A DNA stretch of 64,000 nucleotides from Cyanobacteria bacterium SIG26. GTDB taxonomy: Bacteria > Cyanobacteriota > Vampirovibrionia > Gastranaerophilales > Gastranaerophilaceae. The notes beneath the pieces are model-generated. The model did no database searches, had not been told where the DNA came from, and saw only the letters and a program-made list of their open reading frames with translations. Each line of letters begins with the position of its first letter. Position 1 is the first letter of the stretch. Made by a program: the position numbers and the translations under genes. Below, piece by piece: positions 27,649-35,183 of the stretch. The stretch is from positions 124,001 to 188,000 of the forward strand of contig SUTS01000001.1 in NCBI GenBank assembly GCA_015152555.1, given 5' to 3'.

Positions 27649-28440
27649 TCAATTACATTTAGTTTGCGTTTTCCAATCCAAATCACAATGTAAATAATCC
27701 ATATTTTTATTCAGAAAAATCCAAGCAGCACAAGATCTGGCTTGATTTGATGATTTTAAATTACAACCTTTATCAAGTCCGTAACCCCAATACACTTGAT
27801 TTAAATTATCAAGATACAAACCTTCAGGCATAATTTTATTTTGTGAAGTATCACTCACAGCAAAGAAAAAAGTATCCACACCATACCTATTTGGTTTATT
27901 TCTACCATTAATATCCACAACTATATATAAATGAGCTGTTTGGGAATTCCCCACACCACCAAATCCTACAGTTACACCATTCTTCAAAATTACAGCTCTT
28001 TTAGATTTAACAAGACTCCCTTTTTCATCAGAATCCAGCATAGTGTAATAATTACCAACACCCCAAACTTTTTTAGCAACCCCAAAACAAGCATCCGGAT
28101 TGTCTTTACAATCCAAAGATGCATTTAAATATGGTTTATATGCATTCCAAAAATCATCTGGCCCCGTTGCTCCTGATTTATAATCGAAACTTTTTCTAAA
28201 ATTTTCACCTAAATCATTTTCCGCAAGCTTATATGCCTCTGTTAAAATTGCAAACACTTGCTGAAACTTAGTTACAATAACTTTTTCTTGATATTTTGTT
28301 ATCAAAGTCGGAATAGTCATCGCAGCAACTATACCGATTACACCAATTGTGATAAGAACCTCCGGCAGTGTAAACGCAGCTTTTTTAATAAAAGAGTTAT
28401 CAAACCCTCTCCTGTCACCGCGGGGGTGAATATTAGGCAT
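27649..28440 (-). CDS. Type IV prepilin-like protein (pseudopilin family)
   Basis: About 263 residues. A leader MPNIHPRGDRRGFDNSFIKK is followed by AAFTLPEVLITIGVIGIVAAM, the class III prepilin N-terminal helix with Glu at position +5. Residue -1 of the cleavage site is Ala instead of the usual Gly. The globular part has paired cysteines (SLDCKDNPDACF, GCNLK, SCAAW, HCDLDW, TKCN) that likely form disulfides. I start at the ATG at 28440. The frame stays open upstream, but those codons fall in the dispersed TCATTCTGAG repeat (28462-28495), so a longer start is unlikely. The protein may be a surface pilin-like filament or an exported pseudopilin. No pilus assembly genes are nearby. Confidence 0.8.
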   Translation of the reverse strand: MPNIHPRGDRRGFDNSFIKKAAFTLPEVLITIGVIGIVAAMTIPTLITKYQEKVIVTKFQQVFAILTEAYKLAENDLGENFRKSFDYKSGATGPDDFWNAYKPYLNASLDCKDNPDACFGVAKKVWGVGNYYTMLDSDEKGSLVKSKRAVILKNGVTVGFGGVGNSQTAHLYIVVDINGRNKPNRYGVDTFFFAVSDTSQNKIMPEGLYLDNLNQVYWGYGLDKGCNLKSSNQARSCAAWIFLNKNMDYLHCDLDWKTQTKCN

Positions 28441-28461
28441 CTTTCCGCCCCGTTCAACCCT

Positions 28462-28495
28462 CGTCATTCTGAGGGCTTTAGCCCGAAGAATCTCA
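28462..28495. repeat. TCATTCTGAG element, left-arm copy upstream of prepilin-like gene
   Basis: CGTCATTCTGAGGGCTTTAG plus CCCGAAGAATCTCA, identical over more than 30 bases to 18490-18523. It lies 22 bp upstream of the prepilin-like start. Confidence 0.85.
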
Positions 28496-28553
28496 TAAAA
28501 TTTACTACCTTGGAGAGTAGTCAAAAGCCTTGCTACAAGACTATTAGAGGTTA

Positions 28554-28564
28554 CCCCCCCCCCC
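28554..28564. other. Homopolymer run of 11 C
   Basis: An uninterrupted tract of 11 C in an otherwise AT-rich genome, about 115 bp upstream of the prepilin-like start. It may be slippage-prone. The rest of the gene-free 28441-28874 stretch holds repeat copies (28462-28495, 28676-28709) and a small palindrome CCTCTCCTAGGAAGAGG at about 28740. Confidence 0.7.
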
Positions 28565-28675
28565 TAAAACATTGCTATATCTACGTTTCACCATTCTAAA
28601 CCCTCCGTACTGTTATAATTTTTATATTATTATAACAAATTTTCCACCACATAACAAGAGGGGGGTAAATACTCT

Positions 28676-28709
28676 CCCCTCCCTGGATGGGGAGGGTTAG
28701 GGTGGGGTG
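28676..28709. repeat. CCCTCCC/GGGGTG dispersed repeat, short form
   Basis: CCCCTCCCTGGATGGGGAGG then GTTAGGGTGGGGTG. This is the uninterrupted version of the element at 5891 and 18401. It is preceded by GGGGGGTAAATACT, the same GGGGTAAATA word found in the 52-bp tandem repeats. Confidence 0.75.
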
Positions 28710-28874
28710 ATGAGGCTAAAGTAAAAGGTCTAGAATTCCCCTCTCCTAGGAAGAGGGAATCAAGTATATCGATATTACCCTTCTCTGGTGAAACCAATCA
28801 CTATTTCTACTAGCAAAATAAAAATTTTTCAGGTTTTATACTTACAAAGAAATAAATTATAGAAAAGGGAAAAT

Positions 28875-29453
28875 ATGAAAATTATCAATAGAGTCAAAAC
28901 ATATATGACAGAACCTGTAAAATGTTATATATATAAGTGTAAATCAATTTGCTGTTCTAATGCACCACTACCAGAAGATTTTTTGCCAAAACATCAGGAT
29001 AAAATTGCAAGACAAGTATATTCCGGTTTTAATATTGGGCAAAATTGGATTGAAGATAATTATAATTCAATTATTTATCATACAACACCTAGCCCATTTC
29101 AACTTATAGGTTACGATAAAAATGGACGAAAAATGGTGGCAATTACCAAAGATATGATTGAAAAACTCCAAATAAAAAGTACAGAACAATTAAATGAAAT
29201 CATTGAGCGCTACAAAAACATCCCAAATTATTGTCCGTTTTTAAACAACAAGGCAAGATGTAATGTTTATGAACAACGTCCGCCAATTTGCAAAGAATTC
29301 GGAACAAAAACCGACAAAATTAATATTTGTCCGGAAAAAGCATCACGTCTGGAAATTATCAAAATGGAATTAGGGTTTATGTTTGAAGGGCATAAAGAAA
29401 TGATGAAAGATATAAAAAGATTCTTTAAAAAGCATTTTTCAAAAACAAACTAG
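28875..29453 (+). CDS. YkgJ-type cysteine-cluster protein
   Basis: Product of 192 residues. The C-terminal half carries CPFLNNKARCNVYEQRPPICKEFG and a following CPEK, the C-P-(F/L)-L ... R-C-x-V-Y-x-x-R-P-x-x-C-R/K-x-F/Y signature of the YkgJ (UPF0153) family of putative Fe-S or zinc proteins. The N-terminus has CYIYKCKSICCSNAP. Function is unknown in the family; metal binding is inferred from the cysteines. A second, shorter YkgJ-type gene lies at 40148. It precedes nusB by 73 bp on the same strand. Confidence 0.8.
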   Translation: MKIINRVKTYMTEPVKCYIYKCKSICCSNAPLPEDFLPKHQDKIARQVYSGFNIGQNWIEDNYNSIIYHTTPSPFQLIGYDKNGRKMVAITKDMIEKLQIKSTEQLNEIIERYKNIPNYCPFLNNKARCNVYEQRPPICKEFGTKTDKINICPEKASRLEIIKMELGFMFEGHKEMMKDIKRFFKKHFSKTN

Positions 29454-29526
29454 TATTGTTGCAAAAATTTTTTCATGGTAGCATAATCTCGTGTAGCAGA
29501 ATATGAAAAAATTATGAGGTAAAAAT

Positions 29527-30186
29527 ATGCAAGCCCGCAGAGCCGCAAGAGAATTAGCGTTTATTCTATTCTCTCAATTTGATAAAACTATCACTAACTA
29601 CTCAAAAGAAAACTTAGACGATATTATTCTAAAATCAGTAAGAATTTTATCAAGCAGCGCGAATGATTCATTAAAAATATCATTAGGCGCACTAATTGAT
29701 ATGAAAAATAAAGTAGATGATTACGAAGCTGAACACGAAATCAACTTGAATAGGCCATTAGAGGCTGCAAACATTGCAGTACCGCTTCCTATGACATCTG
29801 AGATGAAAGATAGAATTGATGAAATGATTGAAGTTGCAGAAAAAGCACTTTTAGCTCTAGAAATCGCGGAATTTACTACACTTGAATCTCAAGGTGATGT
29901 AAAAAATTATGCAATCAATATCGCTGAAACATTCCAAAAAAATCACACTTCCATAGATGATTTAATCAAAAAATATTCAACAGGTTGGGATTTTGAAAGA
30001 CTTGTAAAAATGGATAAAGATATTTTACGTATAGCGATTTCAGAACTCTTATATATCAAAGAAACACCAATGAAGGTAGTTGTAGACGAAGCTTTGGAAC
30101 TTGCAAAAAAATACTCAACAGAAGATTCACCTTCATTCATTAATGGAGTATTAGCAAAGATTATCGTTGAAAACGGTATAAAATAA
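29527..30186 (+). CDS. nusB: Transcription antitermination protein NusB
   Basis: NusB binds boxA RNA with NusE in rRNA antitermination. Of 219 residues, the N-terminus MQARRAARELAFILFSQFD is the characteristic RNA-binding helix. The C-terminus has LVKMDKDILRIAISELLYI, ETPMKVVVDEALELAKKYST and SPSFINGVLAKI, all classic NusB segments. It is longer than the usual 140-160 residues because of a helical insertion at about residues 45-115. GAGG lies upstream of the ATG. A strong bidirectional terminator follows. Confidence 0.93.
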   Translation: MQARRAARELAFILFSQFDKTITNYSKENLDDIILKSVRILSSSANDSLKISLGALIDMKNKVDDYEAEHEINLNRPLEAANIAVPLPMTSEMKDRIDEMIEVAEKALLALEIAEFTTLESQGDVKNYAINIAETFQKNHTSIDDLIKKYSTGWDFERLVKMDKDILRIAISELLYIKETPMKVVVDEALELAKKYSTEDSPSFINGVLAKIIVENGIK

Positions 30187-30203
30187 AAAATCAAACATCT
30201 ATA

Positions 30204-30238
30204 AAAAAAGCTCTAACATTGTATGTTAGAGCTTTTTT
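30204..30238. terminator. Bidirectional terminator after nusB
   Basis: A 16-bp perfect stem AAAAAAGCTCTAACAT / ATGTTAGAGCTTTTTT with a 3-base loop, between convergent genes. Confidence 0.92.
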
Positions 30239-30263
30239 ATTTTGAAAATTTTATGTAATTTAA

Positions 30264-31007
30264 TTATTCAGCATCATCTAATTCAAGAACTTTAGTTGGA
30301 GCAACATATTCTTTCATTAATCTGTCACCTTCTACAACCCTAAACCCTAAAATATCACGGTGAGCTAAATGAAAATCAGAATGACCGAATTTCAAATCCA
30401 TCAATTCATCGCCAACTTCATCTGCAAGTCGAATTTCTTTAACAATTTTTTGTTCATTAGAACCGTCAGGTTCACAAACCCTTTCAATAACAACTGCACT
30501 TACGAAAGTCTCGTTTAAACTTTCTCCTTTGTGATATACGACTTCAACAACTTCCATTGGTGAATTTAATTCCATACCATTTTTTCTAACAAGTTCAAAA
30601 TCCTCAGGAACAATATAAATCCCGCCAACTCGGCCGTTTTCAAACTCGTTTGCACCTAAATCCATATAATACATCGTATAGTTTTTACCATCAACACTGA
30701 ACTGTTCTTCACGTCTTAAATATTCTTCTTGTAAATAATATGGATTTTCTTTTACCACCTCAACTCCGGAGTCAAAATCTTCCACTAAAGTTGGTACTTC
30801 TTTAGCCTCATCAAGCTTTGGTGACGGTAAAACATCTTGAGCAGTGGATATTTGCGGCAACAATGTCATCCATAAAGCAACAGGTATTGAAACCATTTTA
30901 TTTGCTCGATTTAAACCATTTTGCGGTTTTTCATTTCCTTGATTTTTCGGGGTAACATTATTATAGCTGTTACCAAAACTAATACCGTTAATTGGTGTAA
31001 TTGCCAT
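30264..31007 (-). CDS. Lineage-type protein with N-terminal ISFG motif
   Basis: Product of 247 residues starting MAITPINGISFGNSYNNV. The N-x-I-S-F-x start recurs in the genes at 45839, 49598 and 50747. A hydrophobic segment (MVSIPVALWMTLLPQIS, about residues 38-54) may be an internal signal or anchor. Then comes an acidic, beta-rich domain (YTMYYMDLGANEF, GGIYIVPEDFELV, EVVEVVYHKGE) with repeated V-V-E/K patterns. No known family recognised. AGGAGAAG lies upstream of the ATG. Probably exported or envelope-associated, but this is inferred. Confidence 0.7.
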   Translation of the reverse strand: MAITPINGISFGNSYNNVTPKNQGNEKPQNGLNRANKMVSIPVALWMTLLPQISTAQDVLPSPKLDEAKEVPTLVEDFDSGVEVVKENPYYLQEEYLRREEQFSVDGKNYTMYYMDLGANEFENGRVGGIYIVPEDFELVRKNGMELNSPMEVVEVVYHKGESLNETFVSAVVIERVCEPDGSNEQKIVKEIRLADEVGDELMDLKFGHSDFHLAHRDILGFRVVEGDRLMKEYVAPTKVLELDDAE

Positions 31008-31099
31008 TTATCTTCTCCTTTTCTGGGAATTTTATTGTACAACAAATAATACCCGTAAAGCTTTAATTTTGTTAGTATTCTACAAAATCGTTACAAATA

Positions 31100-32248
31100 T
31101 TAAAACTCATCAGAATGGGAGACTACCCCCATTGTTTTGTTGTTATCAATATCTATAACTTGTTTTATTATTGTATGCGCCATAAGCAATAAATAAGGAT
31201 TGATTTCTGTCGTCTGACTCATATTTATATTGGCATTTTGCGCCGCCTTTTGTTGTTCTTTAATATTATCGTTAGTATTAAAAGAAACTATTGACTCCAT
31301 CGCATAATATTTTTGTTCATTTTCTACGCGCAACTTTAATTCTTGTTTTGGGAAGTCTTTACTACACTCAATTGATACTTGTACAGAATTTGAAGTTTCC
31401 AAAAATAGCGTCGCTTTTACTATCCCAAAATTTATTGTTGAAATCGTAACCGTTAAAATACTGTCACTGATTTCTGCATTCTCACTCTTTTGTTGAATTT
31501 CTAAATCAAAACCCACACAATCTTCTAATGGTAACCAAGGAAGATATAGCATCAAAAGTAGTTTCAAGGTTTTTTGCGGATTATTTTCAGAAGCGATTGA
31601 AATACTTGCGTTAATCAATTTAGCCATTTCTTTCATCTGGGACAAATCAGTAATACCTGATTTTGAAACCTCGGTCATTGACATAATCAGTTTTGTTAAA
31701 CCTTCCTTGCCATTTTTTTGTAATAATAAAGCCATATCATTTAAATTTATCATCCCATTTGAAAGAATTTCAAGTTTTTTTAATGCCGGTTGAATTTGAC
31801 TTGCCAGTTGAATATTAACCATTTCTTTTGCCATAGAAGGATTTAGACCTTGTAACTGAGCTAAAATTTGAGCTTGCAACTGAGATATATTATTTCGCTG
31901 AGCTGCAAGTTGATTAGCAAACAACTGATTAAACTGAGCTTGTGTCATTCCCTTTTGAACCATAAATATAAACTCGTTCAAATTACGCGGAAATTGCAGA
32001 ACTTCCTTTGCATAAACGGCTCTATCCATACCTTGTAACGCATTTAACTGGAAATTTTGAGAAATTTGATTTGTATTCTGAGCTACATTTTGAGATGTTG
32101 ACTGAGAAAATTCAGGGGCCTTACTTTGTGCAAGTTGTGCTGATTGAGTAGACAAATTTACATTGACAGAACCTTTTGCACTAAACATTTGTTGCTTATA
32201 ATTCTGCCCGAAATTGCTTAAAAATCTTTTTATATCAATACTTGCCAT
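31100..32248 (-). CDS. Gln/Ser-rich protein, possible FliK-like, unknown
   Basis: Product of 382 residues. The N-terminal ~100 residues are Gln/Ser/Asn-rich and low in complexity. A helical middle (FNQLFANQLAAQ, LQAQILAQLQGLNP, KLEILSNGMINLNDMALLLQK) and a C-terminal beta-rich domain follow, with LKLLLMLYLPWLPL and INFGIVKATLFLETSNSVQVSIE. The low-complexity start plus a compact C-terminal domain resembles hook-length-control (FliK-like) proteins, but no flagellar genes are visible and I would not name it so. It is the last gene of a minus-strand run from PBP1A, 32 bp after the GNAT gene. Confidence 0.65.
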   Translation of the reverse strand: MASIDIKRFLSNFGQNYKQQMFSAKGSVNVNLSTQSAQLAQSKAPEFSQSTSQNVAQNTNQISQNFQLNALQGMDRAVYAKEVLQFPRNLNEFIFMVQKGMTQAQFNQLFANQLAAQRNNISQLQAQILAQLQGLNPSMAKEMVNIQLASQIQPALKKLEILSNGMINLNDMALLLQKNGKEGLTKLIMSMTEVSKSGITDLSQMKEMAKLINASISIASENNPQKTLKLLLMLYLPWLPLEDCVGFDLEIQQKSENAEISDSILTVTISTINFGIVKATLFLETSNSVQVSIECSKDFPKQELKLRVENEQKYYAMESIVSFNTNDNIKEQQKAAQNANINMSQTTEINPYLLLMAHTIIKQVIDIDNNKTMGVVSHSDEF

Positions 32249-32280
32249 ACAACTAATTTAACTGATTTAAATAAAAAAGT

Positions 32281-33258
32281 CTAGTTTTCAATTGGCAAAT
32301 ATGATTGAGGATAATTATAATCTTCTAAAAATCCTAAATTTTTATACAATCTTAATGCTTGAAGATTATTAGTTTCTGTTGTTGTATTAATTTCCACAAT
32401 CGGCATATTATATAGATTTACGGCCTTCATAATGAAATCCATTGAATGTTTAAGCATCAATGTAGACAAACCTTTACCTTGATGTCCTTCTTTTATACCT
32501 ACAAGCGGGATATTTACAATTGAACCACCCGTAAGGTTCATAAACGCAAAACCTACAGCTTTACCTTTATACAAAAGAACACTCGTTGAATTTGGCATAA
32601 ATTCTGCATACACATCTTTAACAACCTTCGTTATAATATCTCTTACGCCTTCTTCTGTTTTAAATCTCGGATCAAATAAGGCATCAGAACTGTCATTAAA
32701 CGACTCTTGAATGACCTCAATTGCATCTTCAAAATACTCATCCTTCCAAGAAACAACTTGATAGTCTTGCGGAAGTTTTACAAGTCTGGCCCTTTCAAAA
32801 ATTTCTTTTGAAACGTTACTGTTGAATTTGAATCTTAAAACTTCAATACCAACAAATTTAAATCCTAGCTTTGCAATAACACTAATCAAAGCTTTTTGCT
32901 CACCCAACATCGGATAACAAACAATTTTTTCACGTCTTAATGGACGAGTAACACTCAAGAATTTTTCCAACAATTCTTTTGATTGCTCTAAAAGTTTAGA
33001 TTTTTCCAAGCAGTGAATTATATTTAATTCAATAGCTTCAGAAATAGCTGTTGTATACACCAAAAACGCTACAGGATCTTGATTCTCAAACAAAACAATA
33101 CACTTAATTAAATCTTTATCAATAGCATCCAAAAAACCATCATAGTCTAACGGTGCTAATTCAAAATTATAATCAGTTCCCGCTTTTTCGCGAAAATCTT
33201 CATATATATTTTCAAAACAATCATAATCGTGTGGTGTTAAAATTCTTATACTATACAT
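32281..33258 (-). CDS. GNAT-family N-acetyltransferase, two-domain
   Basis: Product of 325 residues. The C-terminal GNAT domain has VGFAFMNLTGGSIVNIPLVGIKEGHQGKGLSTLMLKHSMDF, with the acetyl-CoA loop E-G-H-Q-G-K-G-L-S (about residues 255-263) and TNNLQALRLYKNLGF (motif B). The N-terminal half resembles a second, degenerate GNAT fold (AFLVYTTAISEAIELNIIHCLEKSK). The acceptor is unknown. The gene is 11 bp downstream of ribBA in the same run, so it is probably co-expressed with riboflavin genes. That does not prove a shared pathway. Confidence 0.85.
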   Translation of the reverse strand: MYSIRILTPHDYDCFENIYEDFREKAGTDYNFELAPLDYDGFLDAIDKDLIKCIVLFENQDPVAFLVYTTAISEAIELNIIHCLEKSKLLEQSKELLEKFLSVTRPLRREKIVCYPMLGEQKALISVIAKLGFKFVGIEVLRFKFNSNVSKEIFERARLVKLPQDYQVVSWKDEYFEDAIEVIQESFNDSSDALFDPRFKTEEGVRDIITKVVKDVYAEFMPNSTSVLLYKGKAVGFAFMNLTGGSIVNIPLVGIKEGHQGKGLSTLMLKHSMDFIMKAVNLYNMPIVEINTTTETNNLQALRLYKNLGFLEDYNYPQSYLPIEN

Positions 33259-33269
33259 TTCCTACTTCC

Positions 33270-34484
33270 TTATAAATAATGGTGCATTTTTTCTTTCTTA
33301 GTGTCTATATAACGTTGATTATAGGGTGTAATCTCGGAATTAACTTTTACAATATCATTAACAGTTAATCCATAACCTTCCAAACCAATAATTTTTTTAG
33401 GATTATTTGTAATCAAATTAAAATTATTATACCCTAAATCAACTAGAATTTGAGCTCCTGTACCGTAATCCCTTAAATCTGACTTAAATCCGAGAGAAAG
33501 ATTTGCCTCAATTGTATCTTGACCTTCTTCTTGTAATTTATAAGCTTTGATTTTGTTACAAAGACCAATACCTCGACCTTCGTGATCAGTCAAATATACA
33601 ACTGCACCCTTTCCATATTCATCAATATATTTTAACGCGTTATGTAATTGAGAATTGCAATCGCACTTTAAACTATGGAAAATATCACCGGTCAAACACA
33701 TACTATGAACTCTTACAGCAGGTATTTTATCAGATCCGTCATCTTTTACCAATGCAACGTGTTCTGTTCCATTAATATGATTTTTATATGCGCAAAGCTG
33801 AAATACCCCATAAGGAGTTGGCAATGTTGTTTCAGCCTCTCTGGTTACTAACTTTTCTGATTTTAATCTATAAGCAATAAGTTCTGCTACAGAAATAAAT
33901 TTCATACCGTGTTTATCTGCGAATTTTCTCAAATCATCACGTCTTGCCATGTGCCCATCAGCACCCATCACCTCACACATAACACCTGCCGGCCTATGAC
34001 CGCAAATACGTGCCAAATCTACAACCGCTTCTGTATGACCTGTTCTTTCTAACACGCCGCCTTTTCTTGCAACACAAGGGAATAAATGCCCCGGACGTCT
34101 CAAATCAGAAGGTTGTGCGTCTCTTGCTATTGCAACCTCTATAGTTTTAGCTCTATCAAAAGCAGAAATCCCTGTAGTTACGCCATATTTTTCATGAGCA
34201 TCAATACTAACGGTAAATGCTGTTTTCATACCTTCACTATTTTGCTCAACCATTTGAGGTAAATCAAGCTGTAAAGCCATTTCGCTTGACATCGCTAAAC
34301 AGACCAAGCCTTTTACTTCTGAAGCCATAAAATTAATGATTTCAGGCGTAACTTTTTCAGCCGAAATAATTACATCGCCTTCATTTTCTCTATCCTCATC
34401 GTCCGCAACAACAATGGGTTTTCCGACTCTAAAATCTTCTATCGCATCTTCTATCCTGTCAAATCTAAATCTATTATTTTCCAT
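33270..34484 (-). CDS. ribBA: Bifunctional 3,4-dihydroxy-2-butanone-4-phosphate synthase / GTP cyclohydrolase II
   Basis: Makes both riboflavin precursors: the four-carbon unit from ribulose 5-phosphate and the pyrimidine from GTP. Of 404 residues, the N-terminal RibB domain shows VVADDEDRENEGD (about 20-32) and GHLFPCVARKGGVLERTGHTEA (about 132-153). The C-terminal RibA domain has HSMCLTGDIFHSLKCDCNSQL with the three zinc cysteines, and LTDHEGRGIGL. The start ATG overlaps the ribE stop as TAATG, so translation is coupled. No FMN riboswitch is visible upstream. Confidence 0.97.
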   Translation of the reverse strand: MENNRFRFDRIEDAIEDFRVGKPIVVADDEDRENEGDVIISAEKVTPEIINFMASEVKGLVCLAMSSEMALQLDLPQMVEQNSEGMKTAFTVSIDAHEKYGVTTGISAFDRAKTIEVAIARDAQPSDLRRPGHLFPCVARKGGVLERTGHTEAVVDLARICGHRPAGVMCEVMGADGHMARRDDLRKFADKHGMKFISVAELIAYRLKSEKLVTREAETTLPTPYGVFQLCAYKNHINGTEHVALVKDDGSDKIPAVRVHSMCLTGDIFHSLKCDCNSQLHNALKYIDEYGKGAVVYLTDHEGRGIGLCNKIKAYKLQEEGQDTIEANLSLGFKSDLRDYGTGAQILVDLGYNNFNLITNNPKKIIGLEGYGLTVNDIVKVNSEITPYNQRYIDTKKEKMHHYL

Positions 34485-35125
34485 TACACAAATCCATTCT
34501 CACATAAAAATCTCATATCTATCTTGCTACTATTATCTTTTGAGGATAAAAATTTTTCAACATATTTACCCAAAATATCTGTTTCAACATTTACAAAATC
34601 ACCCAAATTCAATTCTGATAACGTTGTATTTAAATAAGTATGAGGAATAACTGCAACTTTTACAACATTATTAGAAACAGATGCAACTGTTAAACTTATA
34701 CCGTTAATAGTAATTGAACCTTTGTGGACAATATATTTTTCCTGAGTTGAAGAAACTTCAAATTCCATCTCATAAAAATCAGACATTTTAATCGATTTAA
34801 TAAATTTTGCTAAACCATCAACATGACCTGAAACAATATGCCCACCTAATCTGGAATTTAACGTTAAAGCTCGTTCAAGATTAACCTTTTTCCCATTTTT
34901 CAAATTTGCAAAATTTGTCACTTTTAAAGTTTCATTACTAATTTGAACAGTAAAACTCGATGAATCATATTTTACAACAGTCTGACAAACCCCATCTATA
35001 GCAATACTATCGCCTAATTTTACATCATTTAAAATTTCACGACAAAAAATCTCCAAAGTTGCGCAATTTGCAGATTTAGAAAAACTCTTTACAATCCCCG
35101 TTTCTTCGATGATTCCTGTAAACAT
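34484..35125 (-). CDS. ribE: Riboflavin synthase alpha chain
   Basis: Dismutates 6,7-dimethyl-8-ribityllumazine to riboflavin. The 213-residue length is typical for the two lumazine-binding repeats. It starts MFTGIIEETGIVKSF, the invariant N-terminus. The first repeat ends with DSIAIDGVCQTVVKY, NLERALTLNSRLGGHIVSGHVDG bridges the repeats, and GSITINGISLTVASV lies in the second. It is co-transcribed with ribBA (overlapping stop and start) and lies 58 bp after the PBP1A gene. Lumazine synthase (ribH) and ribD are not in the window. Confidence 0.96.
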   Translation of the reverse strand: MFTGIIEETGIVKSFSKSANCATLEIFCREILNDVKLGDSIAIDGVCQTVVKYDSSSFTVQISNETLKVTNFANLKNGKKVNLERALTLNSRLGGHIVSGHVDGLAKFIKSIKMSDFYEMEFEVSSTQEKYIVHKGSITINGISLTVASVSNNVVKVAVIPHTYLNTTLSELNLGDFVNVETDILGKYVEKFLSSKDNSSKIDMRFLCENGFV

Positions 35126-35183
35126 AAAACCAGTTTAACACATTATCACTTTGATTAACAGAGATGATAAACAAACTTTTACA

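Noticed and set aside
31100-32248. Naming this gene fliK
   Set aside because: Only the Gln-rich start and compact C-terminal domain agree; there are no flagellar neighbours and no clear hook-length motif.
35126-35183. FMN riboswitch before the riboflavin genes
   Set aside because: Only 58 bp separate ribE from the upstream PBP gene, too short for the roughly 130-base FMN aptamer, and its conserved boxes are absent.
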